Assembly: GCA_963682055.1 (NCBI GenBank)
Contig: OY821749.1
Coordinates: forward strand, 31,875,631-31,939,630
Direction: 5' to 3'
From: Primula veris
Lineage: Eukaryota > Streptophyta > Magnoliopsida > Ericales > Primulaceae
Length of the DNA stretch: 64,000 nucleotides
Both the position numbers and the translations under genes were made by a program. Below are positions 13,501 through 25,200 of this stretch, piece after piece. The stretch's first letter is position 1, and each line of letters opens with the position of its first letter. Below the pieces are notes generated by a model. It made no database searches. It was not told where the DNA came from and saw nothing but the letters and a program-made list of their open reading frames with translations.

Positions 13501-13552
13501 ATTTGAATCTTTGAGAAGTGATATAGGGGTATGTCACTATGACTCTAATTGA
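10404..13552 (+). pseudogene. Copia pol: integrase, reverse transcriptase, RNase H (frame-broken)
   Basis: The remnant starts with the GAG-pre-integrase block (GLKANLISISQLCD). Next come the HHCC zinc finger (WHKRLGHVNY...CGDCAIGK) and the integrase core with first Asp in HIDLMGP, second Asp in RSDHETEFEN and Glu in GIVERKNR. Reverse transcriptase follows, with FAPVARIESIR, QLDIKSAFLNG, YGLKQAPRAWY and the catalytic AQIYVDDIVFGS. RNase H follows, with SGYCDADWAG, STAEAEYIAA and DNKSAIDLAKNP, ending at TGA 13550-13552. The frame changes in a T run near 10561-10566 and again in an A run near 12637-12650, so it cannot be read as one polyprotein. Between integrase and reverse transcriptase lies a (TEVG)n linker, coded at 11764-11835 by tandem 12-nt units. 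Confidence 0.92.
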
Positions 13553-14500
13553 ATACTCTTGCTATATATGTATGTTTTGAGTACCTTAAATACTTTTTTA
13601 TTTTTAGAGGTAAGTCTTTGTTGAGCTTTAAAGTTTTTTTTCTTGAAAAAGCCGCTTTTTTGGTGTCTCAAAAACAGATGTGAGGTAACTTGTCCTAAAA
13701 CCTCTCTGGTAATAGAGTTGCAAGCACAAAGTGCATTTTTTTTACACACTGGTTGCAAGTTCAGTTGCAACCCCAGTTGAAACCACATGCTAATAATACT
13801 GGTTGCAAGCTCAGTTGCAACATCAGTTGAAACCTCACTCACAATACTGAAAAATTCAGTGATTGTCCATACTCTCTGTAATAAGAAAGCCAAGACAAAG
13901 TCTGGTTATTTTTGACATCACTTATACTCTTTCCTTGATGAGATCATCAAACTAGTTTTTGTGTAGAGATAAAAATGAATTTGCTCAATTTAAGCTCTTA
14001 AAATCTAATTTGTTTTAAAGCTATTCTTTGATAAACATATCTTCTTGAGTAAATTGCTAGAGTTCTGTTTTCAAAAGTGCAAATATTTTCCTGATTTGCT
14101 ACCTTCTCTTGAAACAAGTCAAAATTTCCTTACTATCCTCAACTATTTCGTATTCAAATTTTTGGGTAAATCTGTTTAAAAAGGAATGTTTATCTTTATT
14201 AATTGCTGACTCTATCTTTCTGCAAAACTGTTTCTTTCGTTATTCCATTATGTTTCTTTTAATAAGGGATTTCCTTAAACTTAGAAAAATTCTGTTTCTA
14301 AAGTGATTTGAGTATATCTATTTCTAATTACAAAAAGATTTGGCCTTTCTTGCTATTTATGCAAACCTCTTTTTAATATTCCAAATCAATCACAATAATC
14401 ACAATTACTCTCTCTCTCTCTTTCTTTAAAGAAACCCTAAGTCTTCTGAAAACTCAAAACAGCGAAGTTCTAAGCCCAGTTCCAACCATTAGTTGAAACC
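13553..14500 (+). other. Spacer between pol and ORF3
   Basis: Non-coding part of the element. It holds two clusters of the GTTGCAAC-like motif (13749-13840) and a further degenerate pair just before ORF3 (14477-14500). A CT-rich tract at 14407-14429 lies about 70 bases upstream of the ORF3 start and could be a leader of a separate or spliced message; that role is inference. Confidence 0.5.
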
Positions 14501-15795
14501 ATGTCTTTCAATCCTTCTAATAACCAGAATCTAGATGATGACTGCACTCTAAGAAATTTCTTGAATAAGTCTCCAACCAATCCAGGCTCAAAAGCTAAGG
14601 TAAGTGAGTCTTCCTCCTCTAAGAAACAGAGGTCAAAAAACGTGCTAGGAGAACTTTAGATAATGATCCTATCATTGCTAAGTTTGATTATGTTCCTAAG
14701 TATAATGAGGTTGATCCAAGGTTTTGGAGTAGGAAAATGTATAGAAGGTTTAGGGCTTTTGCTGGTAGAGAAATTCATTGTGAAAGAAGGCTTAATTTGG
14801 TTAGTTATCCACGCATACAAGTGTATGTTGAAAAATTGCTCTCTACTGTTGGATTAGGCAAAACTATCTGTTATGCTGATTCCTACTACCCTGCTGTTGT
14901 TAAAGAGTTTTATGCTAATTTGAGTAGTAGTGTATTTGATTAGGGTAATCCTAGTTATGGAAGAGTCTTTTTGAGGGGTGTTACTTTGGATTTTACCCCT
15001 AAGTTAATAAATGAATTCCTGAATGCACCTAATCCTTCTGTGGAAAATGCTGATTATGACATGGAAGTCATTGCCCTGGTTCTCACTGGCAAGAACAATA
15101 GATTTGATGGAAATTCCATCAAAACATCCTCTCTCACATTGTGTGCTGCTGTGTTGCACAAGATTGCTAGGTTTAACTGGACACCTACCAAACAACCTTC
15201 CAAAGTCAACAAAGAAATGGCCATCTTTCTGTACAAAATTATGTCTTCACTACCCATCAACTTTGGCCATCATGTCTTCAATCTTATAAGAGATTTCAGT
15301 GACACAAATTCTCCCTCCATTCTGCTTCCCTTCCCCTGCCTAATCACAAGTGTTATTCTAGGCCAAGTCTCTTCTATGAATAGAGATTCACCTATTAGTA
15401 TCCTTAACGAACCTTCCACTGATTGTCCATCTGCCCTATATATTTCTGCTAAGCTGTTAAAAGAAGGGCATGTTAATGACATTTCTGGTGAGAAAGGCAA
15501 GGAAAAAGAAGAAGAGACTTCTACTGCTCCTTCAGAAAAGAAGAAAGGTGTAAGGTGGTACTTGACATAGAAGCTAGCTTATAATCAGGAAAGGAGAGCT
15601 GAATTGGATGTTGATGACTATCAAACCAAGAAGCTGCTAGTGAATCTAATAGAGAGTGAGGATGATGATGGGGATAGTGATGCTACTCACAGTGATGATG
15701 GTTTTTCCATAAGCAGTGAGGAAGAAGATGAAGAAGTAGTCAAGGACAAACCTCTAAGAGAAAAGGCACGACATTCAGACATATCTCGTGACTAG
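14501..15795 (+). pseudogene. ORF3 in env position (putative plant transposon protein domain), broken
   Basis: The reading frame starts at ATG 14501 (MSFNPSNNQN) behind pol, where Sireviruses carry an extra env-like gene. The middle matches the 'putative plant transposon protein' type of domain by its layout: VVKEFYANL followed by RGVTLDFTPKLINEFL. The tail is Lys/Glu/Asp-rich with an acidic stretch (SEEEDEEVVKD). The frame is interrupted by a change in an A run at 14635-14640, by TAG at 14941-14943 and by TAG at 15568-15570, then ends at TAG 15793-15795. No signal peptide or clear membrane span is seen, so an envelope role is not supported. Confidence 0.75.
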
Positions 15796-16187
15796 TTTGT
15801 CAGGGTTGTGCCAAATAGGGGGAGATAAAGAAGAAAGTTTATAATTATGCCTCTGTTTAATGTTTCAATTTCAAGACTCTAAGTTGCTGTTTTTAATTTC
15901 AATTACAATTGCTGTACTAAGACTATGGTTGTGCCATGTTTTGGCCCTTAAATTTCTGCAATTTCTATTTTGAAGTATGCCTGTCTTTAAATTTGAATTT
16001 GGGAATGGATACATTCTGTTCTTATTTAATGCATGCAATTCTAACTTACAGGGGGAGCTTAAACAGATGTCTCTTAAGTATTGTTATAAGATAAAAAATT
16101 TAAGACTGCGCTGATATTGAATTTGCAGGTGGTTGGGTGATTTATAAACTTAATTGATTTGTCAAAACCAATGACAAAGGGGGAGAT
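15796..16187 (+). promoter_or_regulatory. Reiterated polypurine tracts before the 3' LTR
   Basis: GGGGGAG occurs three times downstream of ORF3: near 15818, at 16051-16057, and within AAAGGGGGAGA at 16176-16186, directly against the 3' LTR. The last is the expected plus-strand primer. Extra upstream tracts fit the Sirevirus group. Confidence 0.8.
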
Positions 16188-17413
16188 TGTTAGGACCAGT
16201 TTACTGGTCTAATTAATATTTGTTGTCTATTGGTTTTTACTAGATAATCATAAATGTGTGTTTAAGAACTAAGACAAGTGTTGACAGGTTCTAAGCAATG
16301 TTGCAACCTCAGTTACAACCTACTGAGATAAGTGTTAACAGGTTCTAAGTAATGTTGCAACCTCAGTTCCAACCTGCTTAGACAGCGTTGGTGGTTTCAA
16401 GTTAATGTCGCAACCTCAGTTGCAACCACAGTTCTAACCTGATGATTTGCAGGATTCTGTCTAGTTCTGTAATTCTGCTTTACTACTCTTTAAATGTTAA
16501 TCGTTTGTTTTAAAGTATGCAGGATATATTCTCATATGATCTTTAAAGGTTTAATATGTGTTTATTGAGAATATCAAAGTGTTAAGGAAAGATGTTTTCT
16601 AAAAGATATAAAGAGATTAGTTTATAAGGTCATGTTTCCTTTTAATATGCATCTCTATTCTTATGTTTGTTCTTATCACTTGTTTCAATCTTTGGTCCTT
16701 ATCATATTCAGTGAAGATACTTTTAAAGATTGATTGCTATATGGAGTTAACTGTTTCATATGTTTATGGAAAGATATTATCTCAAAAATATATTATCTTT
16801 ATATGTTTCCTTGTTAAAGGAAAAGACTAACTCCTACTTTCAAGCTTGTTATTAAACAGGTATTAACCAATGATGATTGAGTCAATCCGCGCTGGAGAAT
16901 CACGTAATGCTTGGAGAGATTGAAGCCAATCAAAACAAGTCAAAACAATCATAAAAGATCTTAAAGCAAGAAGATTGTTTTACTTGTATAAATAGTTTAT
17001 AACCTAGCTTGTAAAAAGGTGTGCGTTCTAAATTATAAAGAACTCATTCTTGAGAGAATACACGTGAGCTTTTAAAAAGAAAACAATGGTGGGATGCCAT
17101 TGATTTATAAGTGATAGTTATAGAGTATGAGCAATATAGAGATAGGCAGAAAAATCTAGAGGGAGTCTAAGAGTTTTTCATTAAGACTTGAATCATATAT
17201 TGTAAGCTTTTTATAATATCATAATCTGGGTAAGTGCCCCGGAGACGTAGCCTAGTTATATGAACTCCGTTGTTAAATGTGCGTGTGAATTATTTCAAGT
17301 ATATTTAACTTTTTACAGTTCTGTCCATTAATACACTTGGTTCCAACTGTGGTTGCAACCTCACTTGGAACCTAACTGCAAAACTGCAACTAGAACAGCG
17401 GATAGGAATTTCA
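16188..17413 (+). repeat. 3' LTR
   Basis: 1226-bp direct repeat of the 5' LTR, TG...CA, followed by AATAC. Differences by eye include a 1-bp T insertion near 16542 and scattered transitions. Confidence 0.95.
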
Positions 17414-18400
17414 AATACAAATTAAAATATATAAAAAATGTAGACAAGTTATAATCATAACTATATATCCTTTAGCTAAGCTAGTGTAAAACAATGTAAA
17501 TGAATAGTTATCAAATATGCATTATACTATCATAAAACATATTTAGAAAAGACTTGACAATTAGTTGCCCGATGTTCTTGTTGAAAGGTTGTAACTCCTT
17601 GTTCGATTATTCTTTGATTCTTGTGGTATTATACCAAAATAAAGGTAAGCAAAACACGAAGACCCGATGTAGATTTTTCCGAATTGGAAAGCAAGAGGTG
17701 CGTTTCAATAGTAAATGTGACATTCACAAGGGACATTCCCTCATTCTGGCTTATATAACTGAAATCTTGAAAATAATAATGATAGCAAACTCAATATATA
17801 GCATTTTGAAGAGCTTGCCATATGTTCTTTTCAGTCCCGCAATCTCTCCGAGAAACCCTTAGAGAAACATGATATATGGTGATAATTTAACTGTCCGTAA
17901 CGGCATGACCATAATGCAAAAATCATAATTAGTAGAAATGAAGCATAAAACGAAGCTATATGTGTTGCATCGTAGGATATATTTGAAACCACATGCAGAT
18001 ATAAAAGGGAGTGCCGGTGAAACCATATGTTCAGGTGTTAATCCTAAACCTATTTAACTTGTTTAGGAAAAGAAAGAAAATTCTAAATCTCGGGTTATTT
18101 GGAAATTAAACATTGTATAAAATAGCAAAATAAAGGCGGGATAATATTGAGACATTTGATGTTTTACTATTATTATTTGATATCTCTGTACTCAATTGAA
18201 AATAGCTAGAGACTGTTATCTGCCACCTATCACTTGAAAAATGGTAAGCGTATATTTTCATTCTCAGAAAAATATAATACAGTTTTTCTTGATTTTGTTT
18301 TCTCCATTTAAATTGGAGATTACAGGAGCTCTATTATGAACAATTTTGGAGAGGGTATTTTGGATGCGGGGGACGCTCGAATGCACTACGTGTGATAATA
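17414..18400 (-). pseudogene. Degraded DC1 gene remnants
   Basis: Short blocks match the intact DC1 gene in the same orientation: 17941-18000 matches 5151-5230 (shared CACATGCAG and TGTGTTGCAT), and 18348-18395 matches the repeated block at 6901-6950 (GAGAGGGT, TGGATGC, AATGCACT). No continuous DC1 frame survives. The open stretch 17554-17862 shows no DC1 pattern and is not called a gene. A (ATA)n microsatellite ends the region near 18395-18420. Confidence 0.6.
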
Positions 18401-19347
18401 ATAATAATAATAATAATAAATACTCCTAATTAACGAGTACTTCTACTTATCGGTTACAATCAAGAGGGCTTAACTTTGATCCTAATCAATTGTCGCGCTT
18501 TTCATTTTTACCTTCAAAATGAAAAAGACCTATCTATAGGAATACAAACTCTTTCCAATTCATCCCTCATGGCATTTGTTCCAAAATTTGCACTACAAAC
18601 ACACACATGTATTAATTTTTTAAAATTAAAGAAATTACTCAATGAGGAGCGTCTAACCGGATGACACCAAACGAGATGAGTTTTTTTTTACTAGTTGTTA
18701 GGGTCGACCCTGTTAATGATCAATTTTTTTTTAATGATTTAGGGGTTAGTATCATATCAAAATAAAAGAATTACTTGTGTATAAAAAAAAATGTAAACAA
18801 CTCATTTAGCTTGTTATTGTAGTACAAAACTAGTTTTATTATTAAGTTTAATTATATTTCACTAAAATCATATGGTTTTTTTATTTATTTATTGTACAAA
18901 TATATTATTCTATTTATTTTATATGTGTATGTATTGATAATTGATGGGATAAGTTAAAACTATACAAGGTGAACAAAATGTTGATCATGATCGTTTTATG
19001 TACTAAACGACATATATATTTCGCTTGACGTTCAATTCACTAAAAATTCAACGAACATGAACCGTACACATGATCCGAACACGAATTTAATCACGAACAC
19101 TTGTGAGCATTATCAGCCTACTTAAGTTATATAATTATTTTATTTTATTATCCATACTAAAGAAAATTAGGCAATTAAAATTGGATTATCAGCACACAAG
19201 TTTTGAAGTCTCAAATTGGAAATTTATGGGTTCCGACTCTCTCTCCCTCTCTACAGATCCACGCTGCCACGTCACCCCCTTTCCTCCACCATCGTCTCTC
19301 TCAGACCACCCTCTCCAAACCCTATCATCGTGTCTCTCAGTCGCAAT
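18401..19347. other. Non-coding DNA including a copy of the DC1 3' flank
   Basis: 18825-19245 repeats 4335-4745, the sequence just downstream of the intact DC1 gene, including the ORF-free TATGGGTTCC and CTCTCT stretch next to the DC1 stop. The homology ends shortly before the minisatellite. No gene is supported. Confidence 0.6.
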
Positions 19348-21262
19348 AACAAATGGATACACCATTCAAACACAAATGGGTACATCATTCAAACACAAAT
19401 GAGTACACCATTCAAGAACAAATGTATACACCATTCAGAAAAACGTCGAAAAAAAGTCGGTAAAAAATGTCGAAAAAAAAGTCAGAAAAAAAAATCAAAA
19501 AATAAAAAGGTACACTATTCAATAGAAAATTGATACACCATTCAAACACAAATCTGTACACTCAAGAGAAATTGGATACACAATTCAATAACAAATAGAT
19601 ACACCATTCAAGCTCCACTGCCTACACCATTAAATAACAAATAAGTACACCATTCAAGAGAAAATAGATACACCATTAAAGAACTAATGGATACACCATT
19701 CAAGAATAAATGGTTACATAATTCAAGCACAAATGCCTACATCATTAAAGAACAAATAGCTACAAATGAGTACACCATTCAAGTACAAATTGTTACACCA
19801 TTGAAGAATAAATGGATACACCATTCAAATACAAATGGGTACACCATTCAAGCACAAATGAGTACACCATTTAAAAACAAATGACTACAACATTCAAGAA
19901 TAAATGTATACACCATTCAAAAAAACGTCGGAAAAAGTCGGAAAAAAAAGTCGGTAAAAAAGTCGAAAAAAAAAATCAGAAAAAAAAAATCGAAAAATAA
20001 ATAGGTACACTATTCATTAGAAAATTGATACACCATTCAAGCACAAATAGGTACACCATTCAAGAGAAAATGGATACATCATTCAAGCTCCACTAACTAC
20101 ACCATTAAATAACAAATAGGTACACCATTCAATAGAAAATGGATACACTATTAAAGAACAAATAGATACACCATCCAAGAACAAATGGGTATATCATTCA
20201 AACACAAATGCCTACACTATTAAAGAACAAATAGCTACACATTCAAGAAAAAATGGATATATCATTCAAGCACAAATGGGTACATTATTAAAGAACAAAT
20301 GAGTACACCATTCAAGCACAAATGGATACACCATTTAAAAACAAATGGATACAGCATTCAAGCTCCACTAGCTACACCATTAAATAACAAATAGGAACAC
20401 CATTCAAGAGAAAATTGATACACCATTAAAGAACAAATGGATACACCTTCAAGAACAAATGGGTACATCATTCAAGCACAGATGCCTACACGATTAAAGA
20501 ACAAATAGCTACACCATTCAAGAGAAAATAGATACATCATTCAAGCACAAATGGATACACTGTTCAAGAACAAATGGTACACCATTCAAGCACAAATGGA
20601 TACACCATTCAAGAATAAATGGATACACCATTCAAGCACAAATGGTTACACCATTAAAGAATAAATAGCTACACCATTCAAGAGAAAATGGATACAACAT
20701 TCCAGCACAAATGGGTACACCATTCAAGAACAAATGACTACACCATTCAAGAACAAATGTATACACCATTTAAAAAAACGTCAGAAAAAGTCTGAAAAAA
20801 AAGTCAGAAAATAAATAGATACACTATTCAATAGAAAATGGATACACCATTCAAGCAAAAATGGGTACACCATTCAAGAGAAAATGGATACACCATTGAA
20901 GAACAAATGGATACATCATTGAAGAACAAATGGGCACACCATTTAAGCACAAATGCCTACACCATTAAAGAACAAATAGCTACACCATTCAAGAGAAAAT
21001 GGATACATCATTCAAGCACAAATGGTTACACCATTCAAGCACAAATGGTTACACCAACACCATTAAAGCACAAATGGTTACACCATTGAAGAACAAATAT
21101 ATATATATATCATTCAAGCGCAAATGAGTACACCATTCAAGCACAAATGAGTACATCACTCAAAAACAAATGTCTACACCATTCAGACACAAATGTCTAC
21201 ACCATTAAAGAACAAATAGGTACACAATTTAAGAGAAAATGGATACATCATTCAATCACAAA
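19348..21262. repeat. 23-bp minisatellite array, ~1.9 kb
   Basis: Roughly 80 imperfect copies of a 23-bp unit, typified by ATGGATACACCATTCAAG plus A(A/C)ACAA-like ends. Three times (about 19440, 19920 and 20770) the array is interrupted by a related A-rich block containing AAACGTCG and repeated AAAAGTCG/AAAAGTCAG, followed by CACTATTCAATAGAAAA. This gives a higher-order pattern. The unit is not a multiple of three, so the ORFs that cross it are by-products and not genes. The array ends exactly where the duplicated flank begins (21263). Confidence 0.93.
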
Positions 21263-22249
21263 TTAATAGCAGTGAAACCAAGACACAAAATCAAGCTCTT
21301 CATCACATTGCCTATCATACAATGTTTGGAAAAGAAAAGAAAAAACTTAGCTTTATACTTTTTCCATACATGGACAAAATTACATTTTTTTCCTCATGAA
21401 TAATTGTAGAAGAATGTATCTAATAGAGAAATTTTGAGTTTGAGAAATAAACAGAAGACGAGGCTCGTGAGAGAAGAGAAGAAAATCCCAAAACGCCTTG
21501 GCGACCAAGCAATTATATAACGTGTACCACTCTAGTCTCTAATAAGGACTCTAATATTGTAATTTAGGTTTCTGGCGTACGTAATAAGATCGTTTCGATA
21601 ATTCATATTATTATTAATGAAATAGTGGGTCTTCCCTACCAATTTATATATATAAAAAAGTAAGATGAGTTTTTATTTATTTATTAATCTCTAGGATTAC
21701 ACCTTTACAATTCGGGCAATTTTCTGGTTAGTTCTGTTTTTTTTATCTTTTATTAAGTGTAGGTTTAAAAAATATAACTTATTTAAGTTTTATTCTAAAA
21801 TATAAAAACATATGAATATATAAAACAGATGAAACATTGAAATTTGTATTTACACAAGTCAATAATCTATATTTTAAACGTATAAGTTTATTAAAACATG
21901 AAATCTAATTTTATGCGTAAAATCTAACTTTAGACGTACAATCTATTATTGGAAGTCAATAATTTGTATTTTAAAAACAGATAAAAATCATGAGTTTTGT
22001 ATTGGCACTGGACCAAAACTTAAATAAGTACATTTTTTTTTTTTACCTAACAACGATAAAATCTTACAATTCTATAAATGATTCTTTCAAATGTCAACGT
22101 CATTAAAGTTTTCCCCTTAGAAGTTGACTATTTAATTAAAAACAAGTATGAACTTATGACATGATATATTCTATTCTTAACCAATTATGAACATATGCCT
22201 TTTCTCAGATACGGTGTATATTATTACGTTAAGTGCTTGAATTTGCTTA
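21263..22249. other. Duplicated GT90 3'-flank segment and upstream region of GT90 copy 2
   Basis: 21263-21915 is a near copy of 3353-4005 and is related to 27725-28010, which lies 3' of a GT90 gene. It is therefore probably the tail of a lost GT90 copy. The rest (21916-22249) directly precedes the GT90 start and should include its promoter; no clear element is seen. Confidence 0.55.
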
Positions 22250-25200
22250 ATGAAAAGCATGGAGGATGATGGTACAAAACTCAAGGGAGGAGACTCTTCG
22301 CCAAAAATATCAAGATTTTGGTGGAAAGGCGTCGAAACAACTGCTTTCCTTTTCATCGTTTTCATCTTCATCGGGACATTAGTTTTATCCCGCAATGTCG
22401 ACGTTGTAAGTCCTTTAACTCTTACGCTTGCTATCTATAGAAACATGATCTTACGGAATATATGCAGACCAATGTTCTCCTTTTCGTCTTTCAAAAATAC
22501 TGCTATAGAAAGTCAAAATTCAAGGGTTTATCTTTTCCCTTATATTCATCTAGAGCTAAATACTGCTCTCATTCCCTTATAATTTTAATTTGATTGGAGC
22601 AAGTTTAGGGTTCTCTAATGTTGATCATTGGTCTTGCGAGGTGACTGTTTAGGTGACCAATAAAACAAAAATATTTTGACAAACTATGAAGCTTAGAAAC
22701 AATTTGTACCACGTTATGTTACTTTTTTTTTTTATCCAGGTTGTGTTACATATACAAGACTTTCTCAATATAATCTTCTGCATAATTTTGTATGTGTTGA
22801 TAATATATAAGTAATACTTAAAAAATTAATATATGCAATTGATTATAAAAGACATTTTACACCAACTTATCATGTTGACACGTAACACATATCTTTAAAA
22901 AAAATTAAAAAAAAATAATAATTAGATTAGTGGTGAGTGCAAACAAAATTTATAAAATATTTTTTGGTGGTTTGAATTTTAATTGAAATGAATATATTGA
23001 AATTGTGTAATGGATATTTAATTGTTCGTATATATCTATTATTTAATATACGTTTGGTTTTTTCAAGTTTTTTTTTAAATATTTTTTTACCTTCGTGTCT
23101 TAATCTTTTTACTTGGTATACCTTGATTTATTAAATTTAACTTTTGTATCTTTTGCTTTTCTATTTTATTTATTTTTTATTCAATTTTGAAATGTTGAAA
23201 CTTTCGACACATGACTGCACGTGACATTAATGTTGTGGGTTTTTTTAGGAGTTTGAAAAGAAAGTCGAAATTGAGCGAAAAGGAAAAAAATTATAAATCA
23301 AATACATTTTAATCAAGAAAACAAGGTAAAAAAAAATGAAGAAAAGATGGTAAAAAAGGTAAAAAAAATCCTGCTTTTCCGCGTTTATACTTTGAAAAAT
23401 ATTATGCGATTTAATTAATTTTGGCAACCTCACACATTTGATTCTGATTCCGCATCCGTTCTTTTGTATTTCTAATATTTGAAACTTGGTATTTCAGCCG
23501 AGTTTTGCAGGCTCTTCATTTCAACCGGCAATTTCACATTTCAGAAATTCTGAAAAGGATTCCCTAGAAACAGATTACTATTTGAATTGTACTCGTGAAA
23601 AGACACCACACACATGTTTTAAGAACCCCACATATAAATTAGAACTTTTGCCCTCAGGGACATGTCCACATTATTTCCACTGGATACAAGAAGATCTAAG
23701 GCCGTGGCAAAGTACAGGAATTACAAAAGAAATGGTGGAAAATGCGAAAAAATTCGCAAGTATAAGAATAATTATAGTGAATGGGACAGTATATGTGAAG
23801 AAGTATAGATATGTTTACCAAACAAGAGATGTGTTCACGGTATGGGGAATTTTGCAACTTTTGAGATTGTACCCTGGTCAGATACCAGACTTAGATATTA
23901 TGTTTCAAATGAACGACAGGCCATCTATGAAGAAAAGTGATTATACGGGGGGAAAAGCAGCAAAAAAAAACCCGTTGCTTCATTTTTGTGCGGATAATTC
24001 GACATTTGACATTGTTTTCCCTGACTGGTCCTTTTGGGGATGGTAAGTTTTTCTCTTTTACACATGACTTTAGCTTCAGGGAAATTACACAATAAGATTT
24101 AGTCATGGCAAGTTACAAAGCTGTACACACTTTTTTCCGCTCTCGCTACTTATTCATATATGCCATGCTCATGACAGTTATGTGATTTACCCAAAACATT
24201 TAGCACAAGCGGGGAAAGTATATTTTGCACATCAGTTGGTACTATTTTTTTGTATGAATATATGTTTATGTACAATCTAATTTATGCACAAATTACTTCA
24301 GGCCCGAGATCAATATAGGACCCTGGAATAAATTGAAGAAAGAGTTAGAAGAAAGGAACAACCAGAAAAAGTGGATGGAAAGGGAACGATATGCATATTG
24401 GAAAGGTAACCTTAATGTTGGAGAAAGGTTTAAGCTACGAAAATGCAATATCACCAAGAAACATGATTGGAACGCTCACATATACGACGTGGTAAGAACT
24501 CTTTTTCAAAATTATAGACTTTTAACTTTTAAGTTGGAACTCTTGAAGTCGTGACTTCTTTCTATATGGCTGTAGTGAAACAAGAATTAATACACAAATC
24601 AATAGTTACGAAAAGAACTTAATTACCATTATGCATTTGGATTTTGGAGTAGTGCTTGTTTGGTAACATATTTTGTGAAAAAATCGGGTTCAAACCTTGT
24701 AATTTCTTGTTTTTGATGGAAAAAGATACAAAAGTTCAGCTTTTAAGGTAATCAACCAAAAGTTCATCTTTAAAGCAGATAAGAAAAAACTCAATGTCAA
24801 TATTTTCATCCAGACAAGGATTGACTTCTACATAAAAAAAAACTTACTTCAGTTTTAAATTTAATAAAATAAAAAAACAAATGTAAAACTTCCCATGTAA
24901 GAGCCCATCAGTTGACTAGTTTCAGAGTTTTTTTTTTTAAGATTAGTACGGAGTATTATACTATTATTTAACAAGTGATGACTTGCCAACAACCAGTATT
25001 GTTTTCTTTAATTATAGTCTTTTGGAATAATTTAAAGCCAACATGCCTAAAATATGACCTAATTTTTCGATATAAAGAAACTTCTTTATTCTCCACTGTT
25101 TTCCTGATTGTATATTATTACTATCAGCTTTAAATGAAACCATGTGGGAAGCAAATATTATTAAATGAAACCATGTCTGATTAAAAAGATTGTATTTATT

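Larger units (their letters stand above)
8861..17413 (+). mobile_element. Ty1/copia LTR retrotransposon, Sirevirus-like, defective
   Basis: Complete 8.55-kb element: 5' LTR 8861-10085, primer-binding site at 10088, truncated gag, pol in the copia order (integrase, reverse transcriptase, RNase H), an extra ORF3 behind pol, purine tracts, and 3' LTR 16188-17413. LTRs start TG and end CA and are flanked by AATAC on both sides. By eye the LTRs differ at about two dozen positions plus one indel, near 2%, which points to a fairly recent insertion. LTRs over 1.2 kb, an additional env-position ORF and several GGGGGAG tracts all fit the Sirevirus lineage. The element cannot be autonomous: gag is short, protease is not visible, and pol and ORF3 carry frame changes or stops. 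It sits within the GT90/DC1 cluster, beyond the DC1 gene. Confidence 0.95.

Noticed and set aside
17554..17862. A 102-codon ORF near the DC1 remnants
   Set aside because: No DC1 cysteine/histidine pattern in this frame; starts without a convincing context.
19103..21089. Several ORFs across the 23-bp repeat (for example 19216-19533, 19687-19884, 20838-21089)
   Set aside because: The unit is 23 bp, so the frame rotates with each copy; the repeated MDTPFK/TNGYTIQ text is a by-product of the DNA repeat, with no start context or neighbours suggesting a gene.
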